Shown here: in pieces, positions 42,388 through 51,895 of the stretch | Layout of the letters: the number at the start of each line of letters is the position of its first letter | Numbering within the stretch: position 1 is the stretch's first letter | Assembly: GCA_902492205.1 (NCBI GenBank) | Contig: CABUKU010000010.1 | Coordinates: forward strand, 1-64,000 | DNA length: 64,000 nt | Source: an uncultured Bacteroides sp. | Lineage (GTDB): Bacteria; Bacteroidota; Bacteroidia; Bacteroidales; Bacteroidaceae | Direction: 5' to 3' | Made by a program: the position numbers and the translations under genes | Notes under the pieces: generated by a model | Database searches by the model: none | Told to the model about the DNA's origin: nothing | Seen by the model: only the letters and a program-made list of their open reading frames with translations

Positions 42388-42657
42388 TCCCTGAATATTA
42401 AGATAAAGCAAAAGGAACATTAGTTCCTTTTGCCCTTATCATTAAACTGTTTTGAAACTATACTTAAATAACTTGACAGTTGTCAATTAATAACTTGACA
42501 GCTGTAATGTATATACTTGACAGCTGTCAAGTTATTAATTGACAACTGTCAAGTTACTTAAGTATAAGCATAAAAAGACAAAGTTTCCCTTATTAATATG
42601 TTTAACTTTCCTGTATAATCATCTTGCCTTTAAGGTAAGACTAATATCACTATGCTT
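42388..42657. other. 270-bp gap between susD and the DUF5107 gene, with array D
   Basis: A possible small hairpin/terminator (AAAAGGAACATTAGTTCCTTTT, 42411-42432 on reading both arms) follows susD. Array D lies at 42472-42553. The last ~100 bp is an AT-rich leader for the DUF5107 gene with no clear TAnnTTTG box. Confidence 0.5.
42472..42553. repeat. 82-bp array D: four palindromic units at 22-bp pitch (word CTTGACAGCTGTCAAG)
   Basis: Units at 42472 (CTTGACAGTTGTCAAT), 42494 (CTTGACAGCTGTAATG), 42516 (CTTGACAGCTGTCAAG) and 42538 (ATTGACAACTGTCAAG). The 6-nt linkers are TAATAA, TATATA and TTATTA. Two linkers (TATATA, TTATTA) are the same as in array B, 14.4 kb away, in the same order. Confidence 0.92.
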
Positions 42658-45600
42658 ATGAAACACATAACTAAAAGAGAAAACCGGCAATGGATAGTAC
42701 AAGGATGCTTGTTGTTGGGGCTTCTTGCATCGCAAGGAGTATCGGCACAAGTGAAACTTGAAGAGAAAAACTTAACCATTCCTTCTTATGAACAGAAAGC
42801 TCCCAATGTAATGCCCCGTTTCTATGAAGGCAAGAGCCATCAGGGAGTGCAACGCAGAATTTACCCTTATCCCTTTGATGACGGATTGACTCCCAATAAA
42901 CAGGACCGGGAACATCCGATGATTCATGTGGAGAATGAATTTATAGATTTGGCAATCAGTCCCGAATTAGGCGGACGTATCTATTACGCCGATGATAAAA
43001 CAAACAACTACAATTACCTTTATCATAACCATGTGGTGAAACCTTCGCTTATCGGTATGCTCGGAAACTGGGTATCGGGCAGCTTGGCTTGGGGTTATCC
43101 TCATCATCATGGTCCTAATACAGTAGAGTCCATGGGATATAAAGTAGAGGAAAAGGCAGACGGAACCAAAACCATTTGGGTGCGGAGTTGGGACAGGCGC
43201 CACCGTCTCGAAGTGGAAGTGGGTTACTCCATTTATCCCAATTCTTCTATTATAGAAATGACTATTCATCCGAGAAACAGGACAGCCATATCCAATTCTT
43301 TCCTGTTCTGGTCTAATCCTGCCGTGCATTGCGACTCGGCTTATCAGGTAATTTTCCCGCCTTCGGTGAAGTATGTCACCTTTCACGGAAAGAATCAAAT
43401 GACCGCATGGCCCATAGCCGACAGCCGTTTCAACGGATACGACTTTACGGGGATGGACATCAGTTGGTGGAAGAATACGCATGTACCTTCTTCTTTCTTC
43501 TCATGGGACCCGCGCGAAGATTACTTTGGCGGATATGATCACAACAAACATGCCGGTACTGCTTGGGTAGGCAATCATTACATTTGTCCCGGGATGAAGT
43601 ATTGGGCGGACGGAAATAATCCGAACGGACTGAAAACAAACGAAGGACTGACCGATGCCGATGGACGTTACATTGAGTTAATGGCAGGTTTCTACACCGA
43701 TAACCAACCGGATTACAGTTGGTTGCAACCCTATGAAACCAAGATAGGAAAGATGATTTGGTTCCCTATCCGGGAGTTGGACGGGTTGAAGTATGCCAAT
43801 CGTCACGGAGCAATGAATTACTTTATAAACGGACAAGCACTCGATGTTCGTCTCAATGCTACTTCTCCTCACAAAGCTGCACGCTTGGTTATCGGTGGAA
43901 AGAACGGAAGCCTGATTGATGAAAAGATTAGCATCGGTCCCGCCGAGCCTCGTAAGTTCACATGCAATATGCCGGCAGGGGTGGGAGAGAACGATTTGGA
44001 TATTGCTCTTTATGACGAGAACGGCAAAGTGTTGTTGGCATATCGTCCGGCAGATCATCCTACTCCCGGTTATGATAAACCTGAGCCGATGAAGCCTTTC
44101 TCCACACCGGAAGAAATGAAATCCGTGGAAGAACTTTACTTGGCAGGCTTGCGTCTAGACCAGTTCTATAATGCTTCCATGGACCCGATGCCTTATTATC
44201 TGGAAGCATTGAAGCGCGATCCGGGAAACTATGATGTAAATACTCAGTTGGGCATTAAGAGCATGAAAGCTTATGATTGGACGGCTGCCGAGAAATATTT
44301 CCGCACGGCGGTGGAACGTATTACCTCACATTATACCCGTCCGAAGGATGGTGAAGCACAGTATTATTTGGGAATAACCTTGCGTGCTTTGGGCAAAGAT
44401 GCCGATGCTTATGATAATTTGTACCGTTCCTCATGGTCATCGGCTTGGCACACGGCGGCTTACTATCAGTTGGCGGAGATGGATTGCTTGCGTGGCGATT
44501 ATCCTACGGCATTGGAGCACTTGGAACTTTCCATTGCTACCAATACGGACAACATGCGTGCCCGGAACCTTAAGGCTTATGTGCTCCGCAAGTTGAACAG
44601 GGCAGAAGAAGCGGAAACTCTTTTGCGTGCCACCATTGATACCTGCAAGATAAATCACATGGCGTTGAACGAACTATATATTCTTCGCAATAACAAAGCG
44701 GATATGGATGAACTGAACCGCTTGATGCGGGATGATGTGCAGGATTATCTTGAACTTTCTACCGAATATATGCAAGCAGGTGCTTATCCGGAAGCGTTTG
44801 ATGTGCTTGCCCGTATGGAGCAGAAAGGGAACAAGTTCCCGATGTTGTATTATGCAATGGGCTATTATTCCGAATTGATGAATAACAAGGATAAGGCTTT
44901 GGAGTATTATAAGAAAGCAGCTTCCATGCCTTCCGATTATTGCTATCCGTTCCGTTTCGAGGAGATTTATATGCTTCGCAGCGCAATGGCAATGAATCCG
45001 GCAGACGCCCGTGCTCCCTATTATTTAGGAAACTTGTATTATGAGCATCAACCCGAAGAAGCTATCGCTTTATGGGAACAGGCGTTGAATCTGGATAAAT
45101 CTTTCTATATCACTTATCGTAATTTGGGCTGGGCTTATAAAGAGAAGCGCGATTACAAGAAGGCTTTGTCTTACTTGCAACAAGCATTTGCATGCAATAA
45201 CAAGGATGCCCGTTTGCTGTTCGAACTCGATGAACTGAACGACCTCAACAAACTTTCTCCGAAAGAGAAGTATGACTTCCTGAAAAAGAACATAACTTTG
45301 GCAAAGACACGTTCGGAAACAACCTTGCGCCTTGCTACCTGTGCTGTTGAGAACGGCAAGTATGAGGAAGCAATCAACATAATGGATAATAACTTTATCA
45401 TTGAATCCGAAGGTGCACGCGATATGCAGGATAATTACTTGGATAGTTATGCGTTGCTTGCTTTGAAGTGTGCCGGTAAAAAGCAGTATGATAAGGCTCT
45501 CGGATATATGGATAAAGCTTTGGCTTACCCTATCGGGCTTTATGGCCGTTCCATCTATGCACGCTTGTATTACATTGCAGGTTGCATCAATCAGAAGAAA

Positions 45601-45966
45601 GGCGATGCAGCTAAGGCACAGGAGTATTTCCAAAAGGCTGCCGATGTAACTATCGACCGCCGCAGCGATTGGGAATATAACTTTAATAAAGGTATGGCTC
45701 TCATTGCTTTGGGTAAGCAACAGGAGGGAAAGCAGTTATTGCAGGATATTCTGGATAACATGAATAAATCCGGCGAAGCATTCTTTACTCAGTTCGAGGG
45801 CGGTAATCAGGATTCCGACAAGCGTGTAGCCAATAATCACTATTATGCAGGCTTGGCTTATGAAGGTTTGGGCGATTTGAATAAAGCTAAGGAAGAATAT
45901 AACCGGGCTTTGATGCTTAATCCGTCCCACACTTGGGCGCATGCGCATCTGAATGCATTGAAATAA
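42658..45966 (+). CDS. DUF5107 + tetratricopeptide repeat protein, secreted
   Basis: About 1102 residues. Signal peptide (1-31, LLGLLASQGVSA). DUF5107 domain at about 40-340, with a histidine-rich WGYPHHHGPN near 142 and SPELGGRIYYADD near 100, resembling the fold of galactose mutarotase-like proteins. Long C-terminal run of TPR units from about 480 to the end (for example AEKYFRTAVE, ALEYYKKAAS). The catalytic or binding role is not known to me; the context suggests carbohydrate handling in the periplasm. It overlaps nothing and begins a three-gene unit. Confidence 0.85.
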   Translation: MKHITKRENRQWIVQGCLLLGLLASQGVSAQVKLEEKNLTIPSYEQKAPNVMPRFYEGKSHQGVQRRIYPYPFDDGLTPNKQDREHPMIHVENEFIDLAISPELGGRIYYADDKTNNYNYLYHNHVVKPSLIGMLGNWVSGSLAWGYPHHHGPNTVESMGYKVEEKADGTKTIWVRSWDRRHRLEVEVGYSIYPNSSIIEMTIHPRNRTAISNSFLFWSNPAVHCDSAYQVIFPPSVKYVTFHGKNQMTAWPIADSRFNGYDFTGMDISWWKNTHVPSSFFSWDPREDYFGGYDHNKHAGTAWVGNHYICPGMKYWADGNNPNGLKTNEGLTDADGRYIELMAGFYTDNQPDYSWLQPYETKIGKMIWFPIRELDGLKYANRHGAMNYFINGQALDVRLNATSPHKAARLVIGGKNGSLIDEKISIGPAEPRKFTCNMPAGVGENDLDIALYDENGKVLLAYRPADHPTPGYDKPEPMKPFSTPEEMKSVEELYLAGLRLDQFYNASMDPMPYYLEALKRDPGNYDVNTQLGIKSMKAYDWTAAEKYFRTAVERITSHYTRPKDGEAQYYLGITLRALGKDADAYDNLYRSSWSSAWHTAAYYQLAEMDCLRGDYPTALEHLELSIATNTDNMRARNLKAYVLRKLNRAEEAETLLRATIDTCKINHMALNELYILRNNKADMDELNRLMRDDVQDYLELSTEYMQAGAYPEAFDVLARMEQKGNKFPMLYYAMGYYSELMNNKDKALEYYKKAASMPSDYCYPFRFEEIYMLRSAMAMNPADARAPYYLGNLYYEHQPEEAIALWEQALNLDKSFYITYRNLGWAYKEKRDYKKALSYLQQAFACNNKDARLLFELDELNDLNKLSPKEKYDFLKKNITLAKTRSETTLRLATCAVENGKYEEAINIMDNNFIIESEGARDMQDNYLDSYALLALKCAGKKQYDKALGYMDKALAYPIGLYGRSIYARLYYIAGCINQKKGDAAKAQEYFQKAADVTIDRRSDWEYNFNKGMALIALGKQQEGKQLLQDILDNMNKSGEAFFTQFEGGNQDSDKRVANNHYYAGLAYEGLGDLNKAKEEYNRALMLNPSHTWAHAHLNALK

Positions 45967-45974
45967 ACGGGATT

Positions 45975-48900
45975 ATGAGAAAAACATTAGTTATATTATG
46001 CAGTCTTTTAGTAACGGTGGCCTGTCGGTATGGATGGGCTGCCGATACCGGAAGTGCATCGGTCTATACTCAAAAGCCTGTTGATACCGAAGCGGTTTAC
46101 TTTACTCCCGGGAACTTCGGTATCAAGGCGGACGGGACTATGGATGTGAGCGATGCTTTGCAAAAGGCATTGAATCAGGTAAAGGAAAAGTATAACTTCG
46201 GCATAGTGTTCCTGCCTGAAGGAAAGTATAAGATCAGCAAGACGATCTATGTTCCTAATGCTGTGCGCCTGATTGGCTATGGTGCCAAACGTCCGCTTGT
46301 GTTTCTTGCTAAGAACTCTCCGGGTTATCAGAAAGAAGTGGCAGAGGATAAAGGCAAAGCCAATTATATGTTCTGGTTCACAGGGGCAATCGTCCGTCCG
46401 GGTGAAGCTCCGAGAGATGCAGGTGCAGGAACGTTTTACAGTGCAATCTCCAATGTTGACTTGAAGATAGAAGATGGCAATCCTCATGCGGTTGCTTTGC
46501 GTACGCACTTTGCCCAACATAGCTTTGTGTCTAATGTGGATGTATGGATTGGCAAAGGCAAGGCAGGTTTGTTCGATGTAGGCAATGAAATGGAAAACGT
46601 CCGCTTCTTTGGTGGAGACTATGGAATCTATACTACCAAGACTTCCCCAAGTTGGCAGATGATGATGATAAATACCTACTTTGAGGGACAATGCAAGGCA
46701 GCTATCCGTACACAGGAAGGAGGGCTTACTATTGTTCGCTTGCATGCAAAGCAAGTCCCGACAGTAATTGAAGTGAATCCCGAACGTTCGGATAAGATTT
46801 ATATGGAAGATTGTACCTTTGAACAAGTGAAGCAAGCCGGTATTGTCATCGGGAATGAGGGATATTCTCCCAATCAGTTGAGTATGCGCAATGTGGTATG
46901 TAATCAGGTTCCTGTCCTCATCCGGTACCGTGAAAGCGGTAAGCGTATCTTGGGTGAGGGAAGAATATATAATGTGAAAGACTTCTCTCATGGGATACAT
47001 GTGAAAGACATGGCTGCGACTCCCGTGTTTGATACGCATATCGAGATAGAAGCATTGAAAGGCATGCCGGAAGCTCCGAAGAATGATATTCCGGCTTTGC
47101 CTTCCATGAAGGCTTGGGTAAGCGTGCGCGATTTAGGTGCGAAAGGTGACGGAGTAACCGATGATACTGAGGCTTTCCGGCAGGCAATCGGCAGGTACGA
47201 TGTTGTTTATGTTCCGCAAGGCTGGTATGTTGTTTCGGAAACATTGAAGTTGAAGGATAACACTTGCATGATTGGATTGAATCCTGTTTCTACTCAACTC
47301 ATACTCTTGGAAAGCACTCCGGCTTTTAGTGGATTCGGTGCTCCGAAACCTTTATTGGAATCCTCAATGGGCGGTAAGAATCTTGTTTCGGGTATAGGTC
47401 TTAATACAGGGGCTTATAACTATCGTGCAGTGGGCTGTAAGTGGATGGCAGGTAAAGACTCCTATTTCAATGACGTAAAGTTCTTGGGTGTTCATGGTAC
47501 AATGGATAAAGGAACTGCCGATAAGAATCAAGCACCACGCAGACAGGGACGAAAGATTAGCACCCCAACAGAACCTGTTGCCGATTTGGGAAAGGATCAG
47601 GCTTGGGACAATCAGCATTGGAGCCTGTGGGTAACCAATGGGGGAGGTGGAATATTTAAAGATATATGGACTGCAAGCACCTATGCCACCAGTGGGCTGT
47701 ATGTAAACAATACATCTACCGAAGCCCGTATCTATGCTATGTCTGTGGAGCATCATGTTCGCAATGAAGTTCGTTTCAATAAGGTATCTAATTGGAAAGT
47801 CTATGCTTTGCAGCTAGAGGAAGAAACCCGTGAAAGCCCTGATTGCCAACAGATAGAGTTGCAGGATTGCAGCAATATGATGTTTGCCAACTTATATCTG
47901 TTCCGCGTTATTCGTGTAAATACTCCTTTTCCTTATGCTATCCGCACATGGAATTGCAGGAATATAGAGTTCTATAATATGCACAACTTTACACAAATGC
48001 GTTTCACTACGGATTTGATGTGCTATGATATGAATACGGAACAGGATGTTCGCCCGTGGGAGCTTACCCGCTTAACGATAACAGGCAATGAACCACGCCT
48101 GAATCCTTTGAATGCCGAGGCGGGTAAAGTAGAGCGTTTGGCTACGGGGTTCGAGTATGCCGAAGGCATTACCCGCGATAGTAAAGGAAATGTGTATTTC
48201 AGTGAGCAGCGTATGCGCCGCATTTACAAATGGGATGCGGAGAAAGAGCAGCTTTCATTGATAGCAGACTTGCCGTGGCAACCCTTGTCATTGGCATGCG
48301 ATACCAAAGACAATCTCTTGGTATTCTTTAAATACTATCCTCAGCCGGGAAATAGGATAAACGGCAAACAGGAAAGTATTACCGAATTGCCCGATGCGGC
48401 AGGTACTACATTCAGCCATTGGGGAAACTCGGGCTTTGCTACTTGGGTATATTCTATCAATCCTGATAATCCGGAAGAAACGATTCGTTTATTGGATAGA
48501 GTGCCTATGGGAAGCATTAAGAATGTGGCAAAAGCCATTTATCCGGCACATCGCTGGAGGGATTTGCACGACTTTGATGCCATATCCGTTTGGCAGCCCG
48601 TGAATTGTTTTGTCGCTCCCGATGGTGTTACCGTTATTCCTGAGTGCTATGACTTTGCCCGTTCTTCTTCTGTTCTCGAAGCTGTTCCGGGTAAGCCATT
48701 CTATGCAGCCGACGAATATAACAGGTTACTTGCCCGTATGGATGTGAATCCGGATGGAACGTTGGCTAATCTTACTCACTTTGTGAATCAGGGAGAGTTT
48801 GGTTCGGCAGTAGACAGCAAAGGCAATGTGTATGTTGGCGACGGTCATGTGTATGTTTTCAATGACAAAGGCGAAAGGATAGATATTATCCGTCTGCCCG

Positions 48901-48998
48901 AACGTCCCACATCTTTGGTGGTTGCCGGTAAAGACGGTAATACATTGTTTGTAGCAGCCCGTTCGTCTTTATACAGATATACTATTAATCACAAATAA
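45975..48998 (+). CDS. Twin pectate-lyase-3 beta-helix protein fused to a C-terminal beta-propeller
   Basis: About 1007 residues from ATG 45975. Signal peptide with ...VACRYGWA near residue 22. Two right-handed beta-helix modules, each opening with the same signature: GNFGIKADGTMDVSDALQKA near 42 and RDLGAKGDGVTDDTEAFRQA near 380. This tandem plan recalls GH55 exo-1,3-glucanases. From about 710 a six-bladed-propeller part starts (LATGFEYAEGITRDSKGNVY), like SMP-30/NHL proteins. Catalytic residues cannot be named. It sits 8 nt after the DUF5107 gene. Confidence 0.82.
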   Translation: MRKTLVILCSLLVTVACRYGWAADTGSASVYTQKPVDTEAVYFTPGNFGIKADGTMDVSDALQKALNQVKEKYNFGIVFLPEGKYKISKTIYVPNAVRLIGYGAKRPLVFLAKNSPGYQKEVAEDKGKANYMFWFTGAIVRPGEAPRDAGAGTFYSAISNVDLKIEDGNPHAVALRTHFAQHSFVSNVDVWIGKGKAGLFDVGNEMENVRFFGGDYGIYTTKTSPSWQMMMINTYFEGQCKAAIRTQEGGLTIVRLHAKQVPTVIEVNPERSDKIYMEDCTFEQVKQAGIVIGNEGYSPNQLSMRNVVCNQVPVLIRYRESGKRILGEGRIYNVKDFSHGIHVKDMAATPVFDTHIEIEALKGMPEAPKNDIPALPSMKAWVSVRDLGAKGDGVTDDTEAFRQAIGRYDVVYVPQGWYVVSETLKLKDNTCMIGLNPVSTQLILLESTPAFSGFGAPKPLLESSMGGKNLVSGIGLNTGAYNYRAVGCKWMAGKDSYFNDVKFLGVHGTMDKGTADKNQAPRRQGRKISTPTEPVADLGKDQAWDNQHWSLWVTNGGGGIFKDIWTASTYATSGLYVNNTSTEARIYAMSVEHHVRNEVRFNKVSNWKVYALQLEEETRESPDCQQIELQDCSNMMFANLYLFRVIRVNTPFPYAIRTWNCRNIEFYNMHNFTQMRFTTDLMCYDMNTEQDVRPWELTRLTITGNEPRLNPLNAEAGKVERLATGFEYAEGITRDSKGNVYFSEQRMRRIYKWDAEKEQLSLIADLPWQPLSLACDTKDNLLVFFKYYPQPGNRINGKQESITELPDAAGTTFSHWGNSGFATWVYSINPDNPEETIRLLDRVPMGSIKNVAKAIYPAHRWRDLHDFDAISVWQPVNCFVAPDGVTVIPECYDFARSSSVLEAVPGKPFYAADEYNRLLARMDVNPDGTLANLTHFVNQGEFGSAVDSKGNVYVGDGHVYVFNDKGERIDIIRLPERPTSLVVAGKDGNTLFVAARSSLYRYTINHK

Positions 48999-49008
48999 AA
49001 TCGTTCTT

Positions 49009-50955
49009 ATGAAAAACAGTTTAAAAAGTATTCTTTTTGCATTTACCACGTTGGCAATGGTACAATGTGCGCCACCCGTTCATAAGGTTGCGTTCGATAG
49101 TACGAAAGAACTCTCAGGTCAGAAGTTTGCTTTGAAGGATATTAATCCCGAATTGCCTGCTGACTGGGATGACTATAATTATGTAGTTTTGGAGTATAAG
49201 ATCAGTACTCCGCAACGTTTTCAATTAGGCTTTACTACAGATAACGGTTACAATGAATTACGTATCATGTCTTATGTGCCCAATGCATGGAACAAGTTGG
49301 CAATTCCTTTGAAGTATTTCACGGAACTGCCTGATGCAGCAGTCGATTTGGCGGCAACATTCAATCATGCCCGTTACATGGGTTGGGTAAACTTGGGGGG
49401 CAAGCGTGGTCCGCTTCATGGAGTAGACTCTGTGGGAGTCCGTATGAGGAAGCCGATAGGTGCACCTACTATTGAAATCCGTAACATTACTTTGGCGGTA
49501 GACGATCCGGGTGATGTATATATGGGTGAGCAACCTGCTATTGATGAGTTCGGACAATCAACTTTGGTCGATTATCCCGAAAAGGCTGCGTCTTTGGAAG
49601 AATTGGAAGCTGAATGGAGAGCAGAGGAGAATGAAGTTGTGTCTACCGAAGCTTATAATTATTCTAAGTTCGGCGGTTACAAACAGCAACAGGTGAAAGG
49701 TACAGGATTCTTCCGTACCGAGAAGATTGGCGATCGCTGGTGGTTTGTTGATCCCGAAGGTTATTTATTCCTGAGTGTCGGTATTGATTGTGTTGGTGTT
49801 GGCGGTGGTGGTAACATCCGCGATGTGGAACACCGCGCCGGCATGTATAAGGAACTTCCACCTGCCGACCTTATGGAACGCTTTGGTAAACAGGGACGCC
49901 GCAGGGCTAACAACGGTTCGTTCGGCTTATGGAATCAAGTTCGTCGCTTTGGTGATGACTTTCCTACCAAATCAAAAGAACTTGTAATCAAACGAATGGA
50001 TAAGTGGGGGTTAAATACAATTGCAAACTGGAGTGACAATGAGATTATGGCAATGAACCGCAAAGCATTTCTTCTTCCGCTTCACGGGCTTGGGCTGGCA
50101 CCGGATTTGATGGGACTTTGTGACATCTATGATTCCGAGTTCCAAGCTATGATAGATAAAAACCTTTCTGAAACAACCAAAGACTTGAAGGATAATCCTT
50201 GGCTGGTTGGTTATTTCATAGGCAATGAACCTGCATGGCTCAATGAGGAAGTACGTCTTTGCGACCTGATACTTACCGGTAAAGAACGTCCTATCAAAGG
50301 CGCATTGCAACAATATCTTGCTAAGAACGGCGACAATGAGCAAAACCGTAAAGACTTTGTTCACGAAACATTCCGTTCGTTCCTTATCGACGTAAATAAA
50401 ACATTGAAAAAGCATGATCCGAATCACCTTAATTTAGGTATACGCTTTGGCGATCCTGATAAGTTACAGCCTGAGATTCTGAAAATTTGTAGTGAAACAT
50501 TCGATGTATTCAGTTTCAATTGCTATCAATTAGTTCCTGACGAAGCTATGCTTAGCCGTGCATTGGAAATAACAGGTTTACCGATGATTATCGGAGAATA
50601 TCACTTTGGTACGGTAGATCGGGGACTTGCACAGTCTCTATGGCAAGTAAACTCTGAGGCACAACGTGGAGTGGCTTACAGATATTATACTGAGAATGCT
50701 TACGCTCATCCGGGATTAATCGGCACAGGATATTTTCAGTGGTGCGATCAGGATATAACGGGACGCTTTGATGGTGAAAACTATAACTGTGGTTTGATTG
50801 ATGTAACAGACCGTCCGTATAAGGAGCAAGTTGAGGCTATGATGGAAACTGCCAAAGTTTTGTATAACGTTCATAGCGGCAATCAAGCCCCCTTTGACCA
50901 AGCACCGGTAGATGCTCGCGGGCATGAAGCGATTCCTGATTTATGGAATAAATAA
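49009..50955 (+). CDS. Agarase-like clan GH-A glycoside hydrolase, lipoprotein
   Basis: 648 residues. Lipobox AMVQC (Cys20), so likely surface or outer-membrane anchored. A carbohydrate-binding-like beta domain covers about 25-170, then a TIM barrel. Acid/base E407 in YFIGNEPAW and nucleophile E530 in MIIGEYHFG are the GH-A pair. The barrel start GDRWWFVDPEGYLFLSVG (near 245) is typical of GH50/beta-agarase-like proteins. The substrate is uncertain: the family relation suggests a galactan, while the beta-helix neighbour suggests a glucan. Last gene of the locus. Confidence 0.8.
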   Translation: MKNSLKSILFAFTTLAMVQCAPPVHKVAFDSTKELSGQKFALKDINPELPADWDDYNYVVLEYKISTPQRFQLGFTTDNGYNELRIMSYVPNAWNKLAIPLKYFTELPDAAVDLAATFNHARYMGWVNLGGKRGPLHGVDSVGVRMRKPIGAPTIEIRNITLAVDDPGDVYMGEQPAIDEFGQSTLVDYPEKAASLEELEAEWRAEENEVVSTEAYNYSKFGGYKQQQVKGTGFFRTEKIGDRWWFVDPEGYLFLSVGIDCVGVGGGGNIRDVEHRAGMYKELPPADLMERFGKQGRRRANNGSFGLWNQVRRFGDDFPTKSKELVIKRMDKWGLNTIANWSDNEIMAMNRKAFLLPLHGLGLAPDLMGLCDIYDSEFQAMIDKNLSETTKDLKDNPWLVGYFIGNEPAWLNEEVRLCDLILTGKERPIKGALQQYLAKNGDNEQNRKDFVHETFRSFLIDVNKTLKKHDPNHLNLGIRFGDPDKLQPEILKICSETFDVFSFNCYQLVPDEAMLSRALEITGLPMIIGEYHFGTVDRGLAQSLWQVNSEAQRGVAYRYYTENAYAHPGLIGTGYFQWCDQDITGRFDGENYNCGLIDVTDRPYKEQVEAMMETAKVLYNVHSGNQAPFDQAPVDARGHEAIPDLWNK

Positions 50956-50970
50956 GATGAATAATAAAAT

Positions 50971-50997
50971 AAGGGCTTCCAACTCGTGGAAGCCCTT
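50971..50997. terminator. Terminator at the end of the polysaccharide locus
   Basis: AAGGGCTTCCA (50971-50981) and TGGAAGCCCTT (50987-50997), perfect 11-bp stem with loop ACTCG. Flanking bases are A-rich on the left and T-containing on the right, so it may also terminate the leftward gene at 51019. Confidence 0.75.
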
Positions 50998-51018
50998 CTA
51001 CTTGTCAAAGTGTTAGCT

Positions 51019-51423
51019 TCATGCCAATGAAGCTGAAGTATCTAAAAATTTATTTCCAATACTTTTCAAGGCCATTGATAGAATTTTTGTTTCGTCCTCT
51101 GTAAATGGTATTGTTCCATTGATTTTTTTATAGAGCCATGTCCTATCCTTGCCAAAATATTCTTTAGCAATATACGACAAAGAAACTATTTCCGAAATAT
51201 CTCCCAGTTCTTTTTTCAAATCCTTATCAATTTTTGGGGATTTTGAACTTCTTCTTTCTTTCATTACTTCACGGAGATATTGTCCGGCTAACCTTCGTTG
51301 TTCTGGGGGAACAGACTTCATTAAAGCATGAAACTTAATATCATGTGCTTTTCTTTCTTCTTCAGTTTTGAGAGAGCAGAACTCTTCAAAACTTGCTCTG
51401 ATTCTTTCTTTCAACTCTTCCAT
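51019..51423 (-). CDS. DUF5053-like protein
   Basis: 134 residues, soluble, strongly charged. The C-terminal half (IAKEYFGKDRTWLYKKINGTIPFTEDE) looks like a helix-turn-helix, with a recognition-helix-like RTWLYKKING. This resembles DUF5053 proteins common in Bacteroides prophages. It is transcribed left, toward the chromosome, with the small acidic gene upstream of it. The family call is moderately sure; function unknown. Confidence 0.55.
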   Translation of the reverse strand: MEELKERIRASFEEFCSLKTEEERKAHDIKFHALMKSVPPEQRRLAGQYLREVMKERRSSKSPKIDKDLKKELGDISEIVSLSYIAKEYFGKDRTWLYKKINGTIPFTEDETKILSMALKSIGNKFLDTSASLA

Positions 51424-51483
51424 AACTCTTTTTGTTTAGTATTATGATGAAGATTTGAGGTAGCCCCGAAGGACTACCAGAAA

Positions 51484-51663
51484 TCATTCATCTGTCAAAG
51501 CGTCAACTATTCCTTTGCAGTCTTCGTTGATTAACTTGTCCAGATCCTCCTGCGTGTACCACTTGTCTTCGATAAGTTGTTCTTCATGCCGGAGGAGGAA
51601 TCGTAAATCTTCAAGATACTCATCCCGGCCATTTAGGTCTTCTTCAATTATTGGCATTGCCAT
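51484..51663 (-). CDS. Small acidic protein
   Basis: About 59 residues, rich in D and E (DLNGRDEYLEDLRFLLRHEEQ), no known domain. The in-frame ATG at 51675 lies at or upstream of the predicted transcription start (promoter at 51678-51708), so ATG 51663 (MAMPIIEEDL) is preferred. Probably in one unit with the DUF5053-like gene 60 nt downstream. Confidence 0.5.
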   Translation of the reverse strand: MAMPIIEEDLNGRDEYLEDLRFLLRHEEQLIEDKWYTQEDLDKLINEDCKGIVDALTDE

Positions 51664-51677
51664 CACTTTTGACATTA

Positions 51678-51708
51678 CAAAGATAATCATCATTTGATGA
51701 ATACCAAA
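51678..51708 (-). promoter_or_regulatory. Promoter of the leftward accessory genes, containing an operator-like word
   Basis: On the minus strand TTTG (plus 51705-51708), a 19-nt spacer and TATCTTTG (plus 51678-51685): a near-perfect promoter. The -33 side lies in AATACCAAAAT (51700-51710), an 11-mer found again in the phage operator at 52843-52853. Confidence 0.6.
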
Positions 51709-51895
51709 ATTAAATCTTGCTTTTTTTCTTCAAATGATGATTTGAATAGAATCGTAGTTTACCAAGTCTTATGGCAAAAGGTTGTTAAGATGACCTCCCA
51801 TAGCATATTGATTGCTGATAATTAGTGTTATGTATTAAGAATATAACGATGGAGTATACTCCGTTTGGAGTCAAAACTTATGGCCTATAAATATA

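Noticed and set aside
8201..42553. Regularly spaced arrays as CRISPR
   Set aside because: The linkers are only 6 nt, the units are palindromic and 16 nt, there are always four, and no cas genes are near.
46008..47039. 343-codon ORF on the minus strand
   Set aside because: Lies fully antisense to the beta-helix gene; composition reflects the coding strand opposite.
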